From assembly GCA_002501485.1 (NCBI GenBank), contig DLTS01000015.1:1-6340 (forward strand): 6,340 bases of DNA, written 5' to 3'. This document shows, piece by piece, positions 1 through 5,462 of the stretch (positions within the stretch are counted from its first letter, which is position 1; every line of letters starts with the position of its first letter). Below the pieces are notes generated by a model, which had not been told where the DNA came from, made no database searches, and saw only the letters and a program-made list of their open reading frames with translations. This DNA comes from Acidimicrobiaceae bacterium UBA7830 (GTDB lineage Bacteria > Actinomycetota > Acidimicrobiia > Acidimicrobiales > Ilumatobacteraceae). Made by a program: the position numbers and the translations under genes.

Positions 1-468
1 GTGATCGTCGTGGTCAGCGTGATCCTCATCGCCTGCCATCACGTATGTTTCAACGAGGCTGGCCACAGATACGACAGTTGTCTTGGTCTCGTCTGCCGAG
101 TCCAGGGTGGCCAACAGTCCCTCTTCTAGGAATAGACCGTTTCTGACTAGGAGATTCGCCGCTGCGATGTCTTCTGGGACTCGAACCGAAGGTTCAAAAG
201 TATGAGGGTCGGCGCCTGCCGGGATGATCGATTCGACAGGTGCATCACACAGCGCGTTTGACGTTATATCGGCCCAAATGGTTGTGGTCGCTAGCGCAGT
301 CAGGTCTTGCGTTGGTGAATCGGCGGTTTCCGTTGTCTCAACTCCCGAGGTTGCGGTCTCATCGCCAGAACTTTCCGTTCCTCCACAGGCTGCAACCGCC
401 AGGGCAAACGCTGCGAGAACAGAAACTTCCTTAAAACGAATTGAGTGAAGATTGAGAATCATTCTCAT
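1..468 (-). CDS. znuA: Zinc/metal ABC transporter substrate-binding lipoprotein (ZnuA-like), 3' end outside window
   Basis: This is the extracytoplasmic metal-binding component of a cluster A-I (ZnuA/TroA/PsaA type) ABC importer, which captures Zn2+ (or Mn2+) and delivers it to the permease. The frame stays open for 156 codons to the window edge, so the C-terminal part is missing. Residues 1-28 form a lipoprotein signal: a basic start, a hydrophobic stretch (VSVLAAFALAV), then a VAAC lipobox with Cys28. A Ser/Thr/Glu/Asp-rich linker (about 29-58) follows. The family motif GADPHTFEPS (85-94) supplies the first metal ligand, His89. The Asp/His-rich segment DEDHADHDDH (147-156) is the start of the His-rich loop common in zinc-specific members. 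Starts at 468 or 462 (Met3) are possible; 462 fits a leaderless mRNA. The gene diverges from znuC with 20 bases between and shares a Fur/Zur-like box. Function is well supported, but the metal (Zn rather than Mn) is inferred from the His-rich loop and neighbours. Confidence 0.9.
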   Translation of the reverse strand, partial: MRMILNLHSIRFKEVSVLAAFALAVAACGGTESSGDETATSGVETTETADSPTQDLTALATTTIWADITSNALCDAPVESIIPAGADPHTFEPSVRVPEDIAAANLLVRNGLFLEEGLLATLDSADETKTTVVSVASLVETYVMAGDEDHADHDDH

Positions 469-479
469 GATGCTACATT
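452..479 (+). promoter_or_regulatory. Putative promoter for znuC-zur
   Basis: TTGAGA (452-457), a 16-base spacer and TACATT (474-479) could form a sigma-70-type promoter starting near 486. The -35 element overlaps the 7-1-7 palindrome, so a bound Fur/Zur protein would block it. With this start the leader would be about 45 bases if translation begins at the GTG at 531, or nearly absent if it begins at the ATG at 489. Moderate to low support. Confidence 0.35.
453..467. promoter_or_regulatory. Probable Zur/Fur box, perfect 7-1-7 palindrome
   Basis: TGAGAAT-C-ATTCTCA is a perfect inverted repeat with 7-base arms and a 1-base centre. This is the architecture of the Fur-family core TGATAATnATTATCA, from which it differs at one symmetric pair, and it also resembles actinobacterial Zur boxes (TGAAAATnATTTTCA type). 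It covers the first codons and the predicted transcription start of the znuA-like gene. It also overlaps the predicted -35 region of the znuC-like gene, so a bound repressor could shut off both directions. A Fur-family regulator gene lies just downstream of znuC. Which regulator binds is inferred. Confidence 0.78.
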
Positions 480-498
480 GAGGTTCTGATGTTTTCAA
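470..498 (-). promoter_or_regulatory. Putative promoter for the znuA-like gene
   Basis: On the minus strand, TTGAAA (498-493) is followed after exactly 17 bases by TAGCAT (475-470), a good -35/-10 pair of the TAnnnT type. The start site expected about 7-8 bases downstream falls at 463-462, which coincides with the second in-frame ATG of the znuA-like gene. This would give a leaderless transcript, common in actinobacteria. The predicted start lies inside the palindromic box at 453-467. This is prediction from sequence only. Confidence 0.45.
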
Positions 499-1352
499 CC
501 CATCTCAACCATTCCGAAAAAGGAACGTCTGTGGTGAGTCTTACCGACATCTGCGTGCACCGTAGATCTGCCATTTGTTTAGCTCCATGCTCAGTAAACG
601 TCAGAGCGGAAGAGTCAATCGCTCTTGTCGGGGCAAACGGCAGCGGAAAGACCACGCTTCTCCATGTGATGGCAGGAATTCTTGAGGCGACAGATGGGTC
701 TGTGGAGGGACAACCTAAAGTTGCTTTTGTAGCACAAGAGCAAACTCATCACTCTTGGATGCCAATGTCAGTCGAAGAAGTACTCAAAATGGGTAGGTAC
801 CGTGGTCTCTTCCATCGACTCCGAGCAGAAGATCGGATCGCGGTTGACTCGGCGGCGGAGCGCCTCGATGTCGCACATCTCCGTCATCGTCGATTCAGCG
901 AACTATCAGGCGGTGAACGCCAGCGAGTGTTGGTTGCAAGAGCTGTAGCTACTTCCGCTGAACTATTGCTTTTGGATGAGCCAATTACTGGGCTTGATTT
1001 GCCGAGCCAGGAAATTATTCTTGAGGTGATCGATGCGGAGGCCGCTCGTGGCGCTGCTGTTGTGTTTTCCACTCATCAGCTTGCAGAGGCGCGTCACGCA
1101 AATCGTGTGATACTCCTCGCTGGCTGTGTGCTTGCGGACGGGAGCCCAGACAGTGTCTTGACACCAGGGCTTTTGGCGGAAGCTTTTGGCGGACGATTGG
1201 TTAGTACTTCGGAAGGAACTCTTGTGGTTGATGAGCAGCACCACCGCTATTCAGATCAGCTGAGCCGACAACTATCTCATCACCCACATCATCATGACCA
1301 AGGCCATCACGAGCACTCCCATGAAGATGATGGCATCCTTGGCAGGGGTTGA
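489..1352 (+). CDS. znuC: Zinc/metal ABC transporter ATP-binding protein (ZnuC-like) with His-rich C-terminal tail
   Basis: This is the cytoplasmic ATPase subunit that would power a ZnuABC-type metal importer. From the ATG at 489 the protein has 287 residues with a complete nucleotide-binding domain: Walker A GANGSGKT (48-55), Q-loop Gln83, signature LSGGERQ (139-145), Walker B LLLLDEP (159-165) and H-loop His196 in FSTHQ. Residues 249-276 form an acidic, histidine-rich tail (11 His, with HHPHHH and HHEHSHED), a likely metal-binding extension beyond the core. The ATG has GAGG 5 bases upstream. GTG codons at 531 and 534 are strong alternatives: they follow the purine-rich AAAAAGGAA and begin right at the first strand of the domain. 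The gene diverges from the znuA-like gene and precedes the regulator by 6 bases. No permease gene adjoins it here. The metal-import assignment rests on neighbours and the His-rich tail; a manganese importer is the alternative. Confidence 0.87.
   Translation: MFSTHLNHSEKGTSVVSLTDICVHRRSAICLAPCSVNVRAEESIALVGANGSGKTTLLHVMAGILEATDGSVEGQPKVAFVAQEQTHHSWMPMSVEEVLKMGRYRGLFHRLRAEDRIAVDSAAERLDVAHLRHRRFSELSGGERQRVLVARAVATSAELLLLDEPITGLDLPSQEIILEVIDAEAARGAAVVFSTHQLAEARHANRVILLAGCVLADGSPDSVLTPGLLAEAFGGRLVSTSEGTLVVDEQHHRYSDQLSRQLSHHPHHHDQGHHEHSHEDDGILGRG
517..525 (+). promoter_or_regulatory. Shine-Dalgarno-like site favouring an internal GTG start of znuC
   Basis: AAAAAGGAA ends 5 bases before an in-frame GTG at 531 and 8 before a second GTG at 534. 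Starting there would remove 14-15 N-terminal residues (MFSTHLNHSEKGTS) that precede the usual beginning of the ATPase fold. It competes with GAGG at 480-483, which serves the ATG at 489. The sequence alone does not settle which start is used. Confidence 0.4.
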
Positions 1353-1358
1353 AAGTAA

Positions 1359-1814
1359 ATGAATTCCAACAGCTCCGCCCTCCACGATCTGGTCGCCTCG
1401 AAGCTTGAGAGCGCTGGCCAGGTCTATACCCAGAAGCGACGAGCTTTGGTTGAAGCTTTGTTAAATGCTGGGCCGTGCACTCTCCCTGAACTTCTTCTCT
1501 CGGGCGAAGATATTGCTCAAAGTTCTGCCTACCGCAATCTGACGGTTTTGGAAGAAATGGGAGTGGGCCGTCGCCTCGTTCACTATGGCGAATACGGAAG
1601 GTGGGAACTATCAGAGGAACTCACCGGCCACCATCACCACCTCGTCTGCCATTCCTGTGATGTCATCATCGACGTGGAGTTGCCAACTCACATCGAGCAT
1701 CTGATGGATGAGGAATTCGAAAGGGCAGCAAAAGGATCAAAGTTCGCCGTCGACCGACACAACATCGACATTGTTGGCACATGCGCGAACTGTCAAGAAA
1801 CAACGCAAGCGTGA
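1359..1814 (+). CDS. zur: Fur-family metal-responsive repressor, probably Zur
   Basis: This 151-residue protein has the size and layout of Fur-family dimeric repressors, which bind DNA when loaded with metal. The N-terminal winged helix includes the recognition region SSAYRNLTVLEEMG (55-68). The dimerisation/metal domain has GRWELSEEL (80-88), HHHHLVCHSC (91-100) and GTCANC (140-145). Cys97/Cys100 and Cys142/Cys145 should form the structural Zn(Cys)4 site; Glu83, His91-94 and His134 are candidates for sensory sites. The Cys that sits a few residues before the His cluster in mycobacterial Zur (FurB) has no counterpart here, where the segment looks more Fur-like (WEL). Family membership is firm; metal specificity is inferred from the neighbouring ZnuA/ZnuC-like genes. 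Only 6 bases separate it from znuC, and AGGGG lies 10 bases before the ATG, so co-transcription and autoregulation through the box at 453-467 are likely. Confidence 0.88.
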   Translation: MNSNSSALHDLVASKLESAGQVYTQKRRALVEALLNAGPCTLPELLLSGEDIAQSSAYRNLTVLEEMGVGRRLVHYGEYGRWELSEELTGHHHHLVCHSCDVIIDVELPTHIEHLMDEEFERAAKGSKFAVDRHNIDIVGTCANCQETTQA

Positions 1815-1828
1815 TCACGATTCTTCAG

Positions 1829-1844
1829 CGGTAGAGAACTACCG
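1829..1844. terminator. Short hairpin between convergent zur and rnhB
   Basis: CGGTAG-AGAA-CTACCG is a perfect 6-bp stem with a 4-base loop. It lies in the 36-base gap between two convergent stop codons (zur ending at 1814, rnhB ending at 1851), where a bidirectional terminator would be expected. There is no T-run on either side, so intrinsic termination would be weak. It may instead protect mRNA 3' ends or be chance. Confidence 0.35.
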
Positions 1845-1850
1845 AGGGCG

Positions 1851-2555
1851 CTACATCAAACTGAATAGCGAGCCCTGGTCTCCGAGGCGCTGACGACGAG
1901 CCGAGCCCGTCCACGGCACCTGGTTGTCCATAAATACCCATGATGTCCGATGCTCAACCGACGGGCCCCATGCGTGCAGACCTGCCCGATGTTGCACACA
2001 CGGGTACCCCTTATTTGATGCAAACGACCAATGGACATGGTGATCGGCGAGTTGCCGCATGTGCCGGTCTCGAGAAACCTTTGCAAGCACTGATGCTGCC
2101 GCAACGCTCGCACACTCGCGATCGGCTTTTACTTGCATGACGACCTCGTCGACGAGAGGTGACACGAAGTTCCATCGACCATCGACGATTGCAACATCGA
2201 CCGAGACTCCAAGTGAGCCAAAGGCTCGTCCACACGCAAGGCGTTGTGCCTCCGACATGCCTAGCTCATCGCACTCTTGCGCCGAAGCCCACCCTGTTGA
2301 CCATGACGAACATGCTGCACCAATGCCATCAAAGACCCGTTCACGAACTCGCTCGGTGAGGGCTTTGGAATCTCGCATGCCATCAGGAAACTCACCGCTC
2401 ACCACCTTCGGCCCAAGCACGGCAACACCGACAACGAGCGGACCCGCCCATGAACCCTTACCCACCTCGTCCACGCCTGCAACGACAAGACCATTATTGA
2501 GATAGGGCGACTCGAGATGAAGGCCCGGACCAGCGCCCGAGCGTTGAGCATTCAT
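1851..2555 (-). CDS. rnhB: Ribonuclease HII
   Basis: RNase HII cleaves the RNA strand of RNA-DNA hybrids and initiates removal of single ribonucleotides from DNA. The 234-residue protein shows the family motifs in order: GVDEVGKGSWAGP (27-39), RDSKALTE (61-68), VDG (124-126), VKAD (142-145) and AAASVLAKVSRD (152-163), then NKGYP near the C-terminus. By alignment from memory with the E. coli enzyme, the catalytic acids are Asp29, Glu30, Asp125 and Asp145, all present. The glycine motif reads GKG instead of the usual GRG; AGP after it is typical of HII rather than HIII. About 22 poorly conserved residues precede the core. Its ATG overlaps the selD stop as ATGA and no clear Shine-Dalgarno is seen, so translation is probably coupled to selD. 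It converges with zur. Confidence 0.95.
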   Translation of the reverse strand: MNAQRSGAGPGLHLESPYLNNGLVVAGVDEVGKGSWAGPLVVGVAVLGPKVVSGEFPDGMRDSKALTERVRERVFDGIGAACSSWSTGWASAQECDELGMSEAQRLACGRAFGSLGVSVDVAIVDGRWNFVSPLVDEVVMQVKADRECASVAAASVLAKVSRDRHMRQLADHHVHWSFASNKGYPCVQHRAGLHAWGPSVEHRTSWVFMDNQVPWTGSARRQRLGDQGSLFSLM

Positions 2556-3568
2556 GCAAGAACGATGCCAGCTGATCCGGCCTCGACCTCACCGACTCGC
2601 CAGAAGCCGTCATCAATGAGATCGTTGGCAAGATCGGGCTCTACGGCAGCGAGGAGCCCACCAGAAGTTTGCGGATCAAAACACACCGCCGCCAACGCAT
2701 CGTCCGAACACGTTTCGAGATGCCCGGCAACATATTCCCGATTGCGCGGATCTCCGCCCGTTCGAACGCCGTCTTCTGCAACTCGGAGAACACCGGGATA
2801 CATCTGCAGACCAGTCGTGTCGATGACAAGACGCACACCAGAGCGCTGAGCGACCTCCCAGCCATGCCCTGCGAGGCCGTAACCGGTGACATCGGTGACA
2901 GCATGTACCGAGGACCCAGCAGCAACGAGAAGCTCAGATGCTCGCCGATTCACAGTGCGCATACCAACAATTGCCACTGCTTGCTCATCAGCTGAGCCTG
3001 CTGCAAGCGAGAGACCCGTGCCGAGTGGCTTCGACAGCACAACGACATCACCCGGCTGCGCACCCGATTTTCGCAAGACACGGTCCGGGTGCACCACCCC
3101 TTGCACAGCGAGCCCGTAGATCGGCTCAGGATTTCTAATCGTGTGTCCACCCGCGACTGTGCCACCCGCCCCGGTTACCACCTCTGCACCAGCAGCAAAG
3201 ATTGCAGCTATTGCTTCGCGGGGAAACTCCTCAGGAAATGCCGCAACGTTGACCGCCATCACCACCGAGCCTCCCATCGCAAACACATCGCTGCACGCGT
3301 TCGCAGCTGCGATGGCGCCAAAATCTGCCGGGTTATCAACAAGCGGTGGGAAGAAATCGGTCGTCGACACCATCGCAACGTCATCACTCACTCGATACAC
3401 CGCCGCATCATCGAACGGTGCGAGGCCTACCACTAATGACGGATCTGAAGATGATGGAAGGTCTGACACTAAATCTGCAAGGAGTGAAGCTCCCCACTTC
3501 GCCGCACAGCCCCCACACGATGTCCACTCCGTCAGACGAAGGGCACTGGGATCAAAAGGTGTGCTCAT
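2552..3568 (-). CDS. selD: Selenide, water dikinase (selenophosphate synthase)
   Basis: SelD converts selenide and ATP to selenophosphate, the selenium donor for selenocysteine, 2-selenouridine in tRNA and some selenium-dependent molybdenum enzymes. The 338-residue product is close to the usual length of about 350. The N-terminal active site SCGGCAAKW places Cys21 and Lys24 at the positions of Cys17 and Lys20 in E. coli; both Cys codons are TGT, so this is a Cys, not a selenocysteine, form. The AIRS-type core follows: APFDDAAVYR, STTDFFPPLVDNPADFG, NACSDVFAMGG and AGGHTIRNPEPIYGLAVQG, with PQTSGGLLAAV towards the C-terminus. It sits between an unrecognised gene (9-base gap upstream) and rnhB (ATGA overlap downstream). 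A hairpin abuts its start codon. No selA, selB, tRNA-Sec or mnmH is visible here, so the user of the selenophosphate is unknown. Confidence 0.95.
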   Translation of the reverse strand: MSTPFDPSALRLTEWTSCGGCAAKWGASLLADLVSDLPSSSDPSLVVGLAPFDDAAVYRVSDDVAMVSTTDFFPPLVDNPADFGAIAAANACSDVFAMGGSVVMAVNVAAFPEEFPREAIAAIFAAGAEVVTGAGGTVAGGHTIRNPEPIYGLAVQGVVHPDRVLRKSGAQPGDVVVLSKPLGTGLSLAAGSADEQAVAIVGMRTVNRRASELLVAAGSSVHAVTDVTGYGLAGHGWEVAQRSGVRLVIDTTGLQMYPGVLRVAEDGVRTGGDPRNREYVAGHLETCSDDALAAVCFDPQTSGGLLAAVEPDLANDLIDDGFWRVGEVEAGSAGIVLA

Positions 3569-3589
3569 AGCGAGATCTTACGTCTCGCT
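3569..3589 (-). promoter_or_regulatory. Hairpin at the selD start, upstream stop codon in its loop
   Basis: In the mRNA sense the sequence is AGCGAGA, loop CGTAAGA, TCTCGCT: a perfect 7-bp stem with a 7-base loop. The TAA of the upstream gene lies inside the loop and the 3' arm directly touches the selD ATG. The arrangement would hide the selD initiation region unless a ribosome finishing the upstream gene opens it, a plausible coupling device. The base pairing is seen; the role is inferred, and chance pairing cannot be excluded. Confidence 0.4.
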
Positions 3590-4810
3590 GACCTCAGCGG
3601 TGTGAGCGAGCAACGCCTCCCCTTTCGCCTCGCGTGATTGCCAATTCTCATCAAGAGCTGGGCAACGCAGGGTCAGCGCATCATCTTCGACCTCCCAGAC
3701 GATCGCCGGACGAAGCCCGTGCCACCTAATGGCGTACGACACCGTCGCCGTTGCCGACCCGGGAAGATGAAATACCTCAATTGGTTGCAACGACCAATCA
3801 GATGAAATTCCAGTTGCAAGAATGTCTGCAGTGTCGCCAACCTGGGCCACGAGTTGTTCTTCGAACTGGCGAACGGCAGTAGCCAAAGAGTCGGTGCGTT
3901 CAGCGGTGACTGCTGAACTTCGTTCTCGGATCTCTCGCACGTCATCTGCTGCGCGCAGTTCGTCAGCTCGACGGAGAACACGTTCGGCCGCATCAAGAGC
4001 CATCTTGAGCCCAGGAAGTTGTTGCCGGGCTACCGACTCTGCAGCGAGGGCAACATCATCGATCAGCAATCTGGGCTGCTCCCCCATCCGACAGAGTTGA
4101 TCCCACTCAAGAAGTGCACTCACCGGGTCATCATTGGCGTCAGCAAGATCACCAAGCAGCCACGCGCATCGCGCTGCGATTATCGCTTCTGCCAATGAAG
4201 ATCCTGATGCGCCTGGTGGAAGTTCAAATCGGCCAGCTCGTTCAACGATTGACTTCCAGCCAGCCACTACCGATTCAGGCGAGGGCACCCCTTCAAACCA
4301 CGAACTATCGGCAGTAACACCAGGACCTGTCAAGGCAACACGACTATGAGAATGATGGCCGAGAGAGATAGTGACGGCCTCGGCGCCTAGGTCGGCGCCT
4401 GCAACTGAACCCACAGCGGCCATTGATTCGATGACGACGTCACCTCGATCGATGCCGATTACTACCGGCAAAGGCGAGTCGTTGTAGTAGTCAACAATGA
4501 TCATTCCACCTTGGTGAGCTGTGGCATACACCGTTTGCACGACGTCGCCATTGGGCACCCTCATTCGAGTTTCAACGACCGGCGTACCCTCGAGGCGGCT
4601 TTGACGCACACCTGGATTATTTATCGCATGATGCCAGCGGTCGTCAGCAGCAACATGAAACCCGAGAGGTCGCATGTCATCGGAAACCAGCAGTGTTCCA
4701 TCCGTCGACATCTCCGCCCACCACGACATTCCAGCCACTCCAAGAGTAACCGGTCCAGCAAGAAACTGACGAAGGATCTCCACCCCTCCAGTCAACCGGC
4801 TCTTCAGCAT
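3578..4810 (-). CDS. Conserved-looking protein of unknown function, first gene of the selD-rnhB operon
   Basis: I do not recognise a named family for this 410-residue product. No signal peptide, transmembrane segment or catalytic motif is evident, so it is probably cytoplasmic. Three regions can be seen. Residues about 20-160 look beta-rich (for example WWAEMSTDGTLLV, PVVETRMRVPNGDVVQTVYA, VDYYNDSPLPVVIGIDRGDVV), like a sandwich domain. Residues about 249-328 are strongly helical and charged (AERVLRRADELRAADDVREI), possibly a coiled coil. Residues about 337-400 are again beta-rich (VSYAIRWHGLRPAIVWEVEDD, ending with GEALLAH). Codon pattern and lack of stops over 1.2 kb, with selD 9 bases downstream, make it a real gene. 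The ATG at 4810 is the longest start; a GTG at codon 10 (4783), before EILRQFLAG, is an alternative. It diverges from cofC. A carbohydrate-related role is conceivable from the fold impression only; I do not assign one. Confidence 0.8.
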   Translation of the reverse strand: MLKSRLTGGVEILRQFLAGPVTLGVAGMSWWAEMSTDGTLLVSDDMRPLGFHVAADDRWHHAINNPGVRQSRLEGTPVVETRMRVPNGDVVQTVYATAHQGGMIIVDYYNDSPLPVVIGIDRGDVVIESMAAVGSVAGADLGAEAVTISLGHHSHSRVALTGPGVTADSSWFEGVPSPESVVAGWKSIVERAGRFELPPGASGSSLAEAIIAARCAWLLGDLADANDDPVSALLEWDQLCRMGEQPRLLIDDVALAAESVARQQLPGLKMALDAAERVLRRADELRAADDVREIRERSSAVTAERTDSLATAVRQFEEQLVAQVGDTADILATGISSDWSLQPIEVFHLPGSATATVSYAIRWHGLRPAIVWEVEDDALTLRCPALDENWQSREAKGEALLAHTAEVSET

Positions 4811-4832
4811 GCGGACACCGTCAAGTTCGCCT

Positions 4833-4838
4833 TACGCT
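4833..4838 (+). promoter_or_regulatory. Putative -10 element for a leaderless cofC transcript
   Basis: TACGCT fits the TAnnnT pattern of actinobacterial -10 elements. The 7th base after it is the A of the ATG at 4845, the spacing expected for a leaderless mRNA. No good -35 is seen 16-18 bases upstream. GAAGGA (4839-4844) touches the ATG directly and is too close to act as a ribosome binding site. Confidence 0.4.
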
Positions 4839-4844
4839 GAAGGA

Positions 4845-5462
4845 ATGTCGGATTTCATCGGTGAACGAGCACTCACCATTGCGCTACCAATACGCTCGTT
4901 TTCCAGCGGTAAAGAGCGCCTCTCGCCAAGCTTGTCATCTCATCAACGACGTTCGCTTGCGCACCGGATGTGCACCAACCTGCTTGAGGCGGTCCGACCA
5001 TTTCACATCATCATTGTCACCAATGATACTGAGGTTGAGCAATGGGCCGAGCAACAACATGTCGACGTGGTGAATCCCGACGCAGTAGGTCTCAACGCCG
5101 CAGCCGACGCAGCTCGGACATGGGCACGAGATCATCATCGAGAGCAAATCGTGATTGTCCACTCCGACGTGCCTCGGCCTGAGGCCCTTCCGCTGGTATG
5201 CGCCTTGGAGGGCATCGCCATCGTTCCCGACCACCAACGAAACGGCACAAATGTGTTCTCACTACCGGTACATGCTGATATTGAGTTCTCCTATGGCGAG
5301 GGTTCATTGCAGCGTCACCTCAGACGCGCATCAGCGGCGGCCCAAGAGATGCCATGCAAACTTCACATCGTGCGCCATCACCAACTAGGGCTTGATATCG
5401 ACACTCCGAATGATCTCGCTCATCCTCTTGCCGAACCCGCCACAAAGGAACTTTTCTCATGA
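4845..5462 (+). CDS. cofC: Phospholactate/phosphoenolpyruvate guanylyltransferase (CofC/FbiD), F420 biosynthesis
   Basis: CofC (FbiD in mycobacteria) transfers GMP from GTP to 2-phospholactate or phosphoenolpyruvate, giving the activated side-chain unit for the deazaflavin cofactor F420. The 205-residue product has the family's nucleotidyltransferase layout: N-terminal LPIRSFSSGKERLS (14-27), VTND (58-61), GLNAA (82-86), a DLP-like SDVP (107-110), NGTNVFSLP (133-141), FSYGEGS (148-154) and the ending GLDIDTPNDL (182-191). The ATG at 4845 is preferred because it begins shortly before the first strand and follows a -10-like element at leaderless spacing. An ATG at 4809 would add 12 non-conserved-looking residues and share its CATG with the start of the divergent gene. 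The downstream deacetylase overlaps as ATGA, so the two are probably one operon. The other cof/fbi genes are not in the window. Assignment is good, but the natural substrate (phospholactate or phosphoenolpyruvate) cannot be read from sequence. Confidence 0.88.
   Translation: MSDFIGERALTIALPIRSFSSGKERLSPSLSSHQRRSLAHRMCTNLLEAVRPFHIIIVTNDTEVEQWAEQQHVDVVNPDAVGLNAAADAARTWARDHHREQIVIVHSDVPRPEALPLVCALEGIAIVPDHQRNGTNVFSLPVHADIEFSYGEGSLQRHLRRASAAAQEMPCKLHIVRHHQLGLDIDTPNDLAHPLAEPATKELFS

Noticed and set aside
224..448. 74-codon rightward frame
   Set aside because: It lies antisense to the znuA-like gene, whose lipobox and GADPHTFEPS motif show the true strand.
458..471. Second palindrome ATCAT-TCTC-ATGAT overlapping the Zur-like box
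   Set aside because: Arms of only 5 bases with a 4-base centre do not fit the 7-1-7 pattern; likely a by-product of the neighbouring ATG and dyad.
963..1244. 93-codon leftward frame inside znuC
   Set aside because: Antisense shadow of the ATPase; no recognisable motif, and the opposite strand carries all ABC motifs.
1233..1319. Short tandem repeat (CAC/CAT-rich)
   Set aside because: The histidine codons are irregularly spaced with mixed residues, so it is a coding low-complexity tail, not a tandem DNA repeat.
2059..2505. 148-codon rightward frame
   Set aside because: Antisense shadow of RNase HII; Ser/Thr/Arg-rich composition typical of a reverse-strand reading.
3499..3520. Possible selenocysteine codon in the SelD active site
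   Set aside because: Both active-site codons read TGT on the minus strand, so the protein is a cysteine form.
3141..3605. 154-codon rightward frame
   Set aside because: Antisense to selD, which has clear active-site and AIRS motifs on the other strand.
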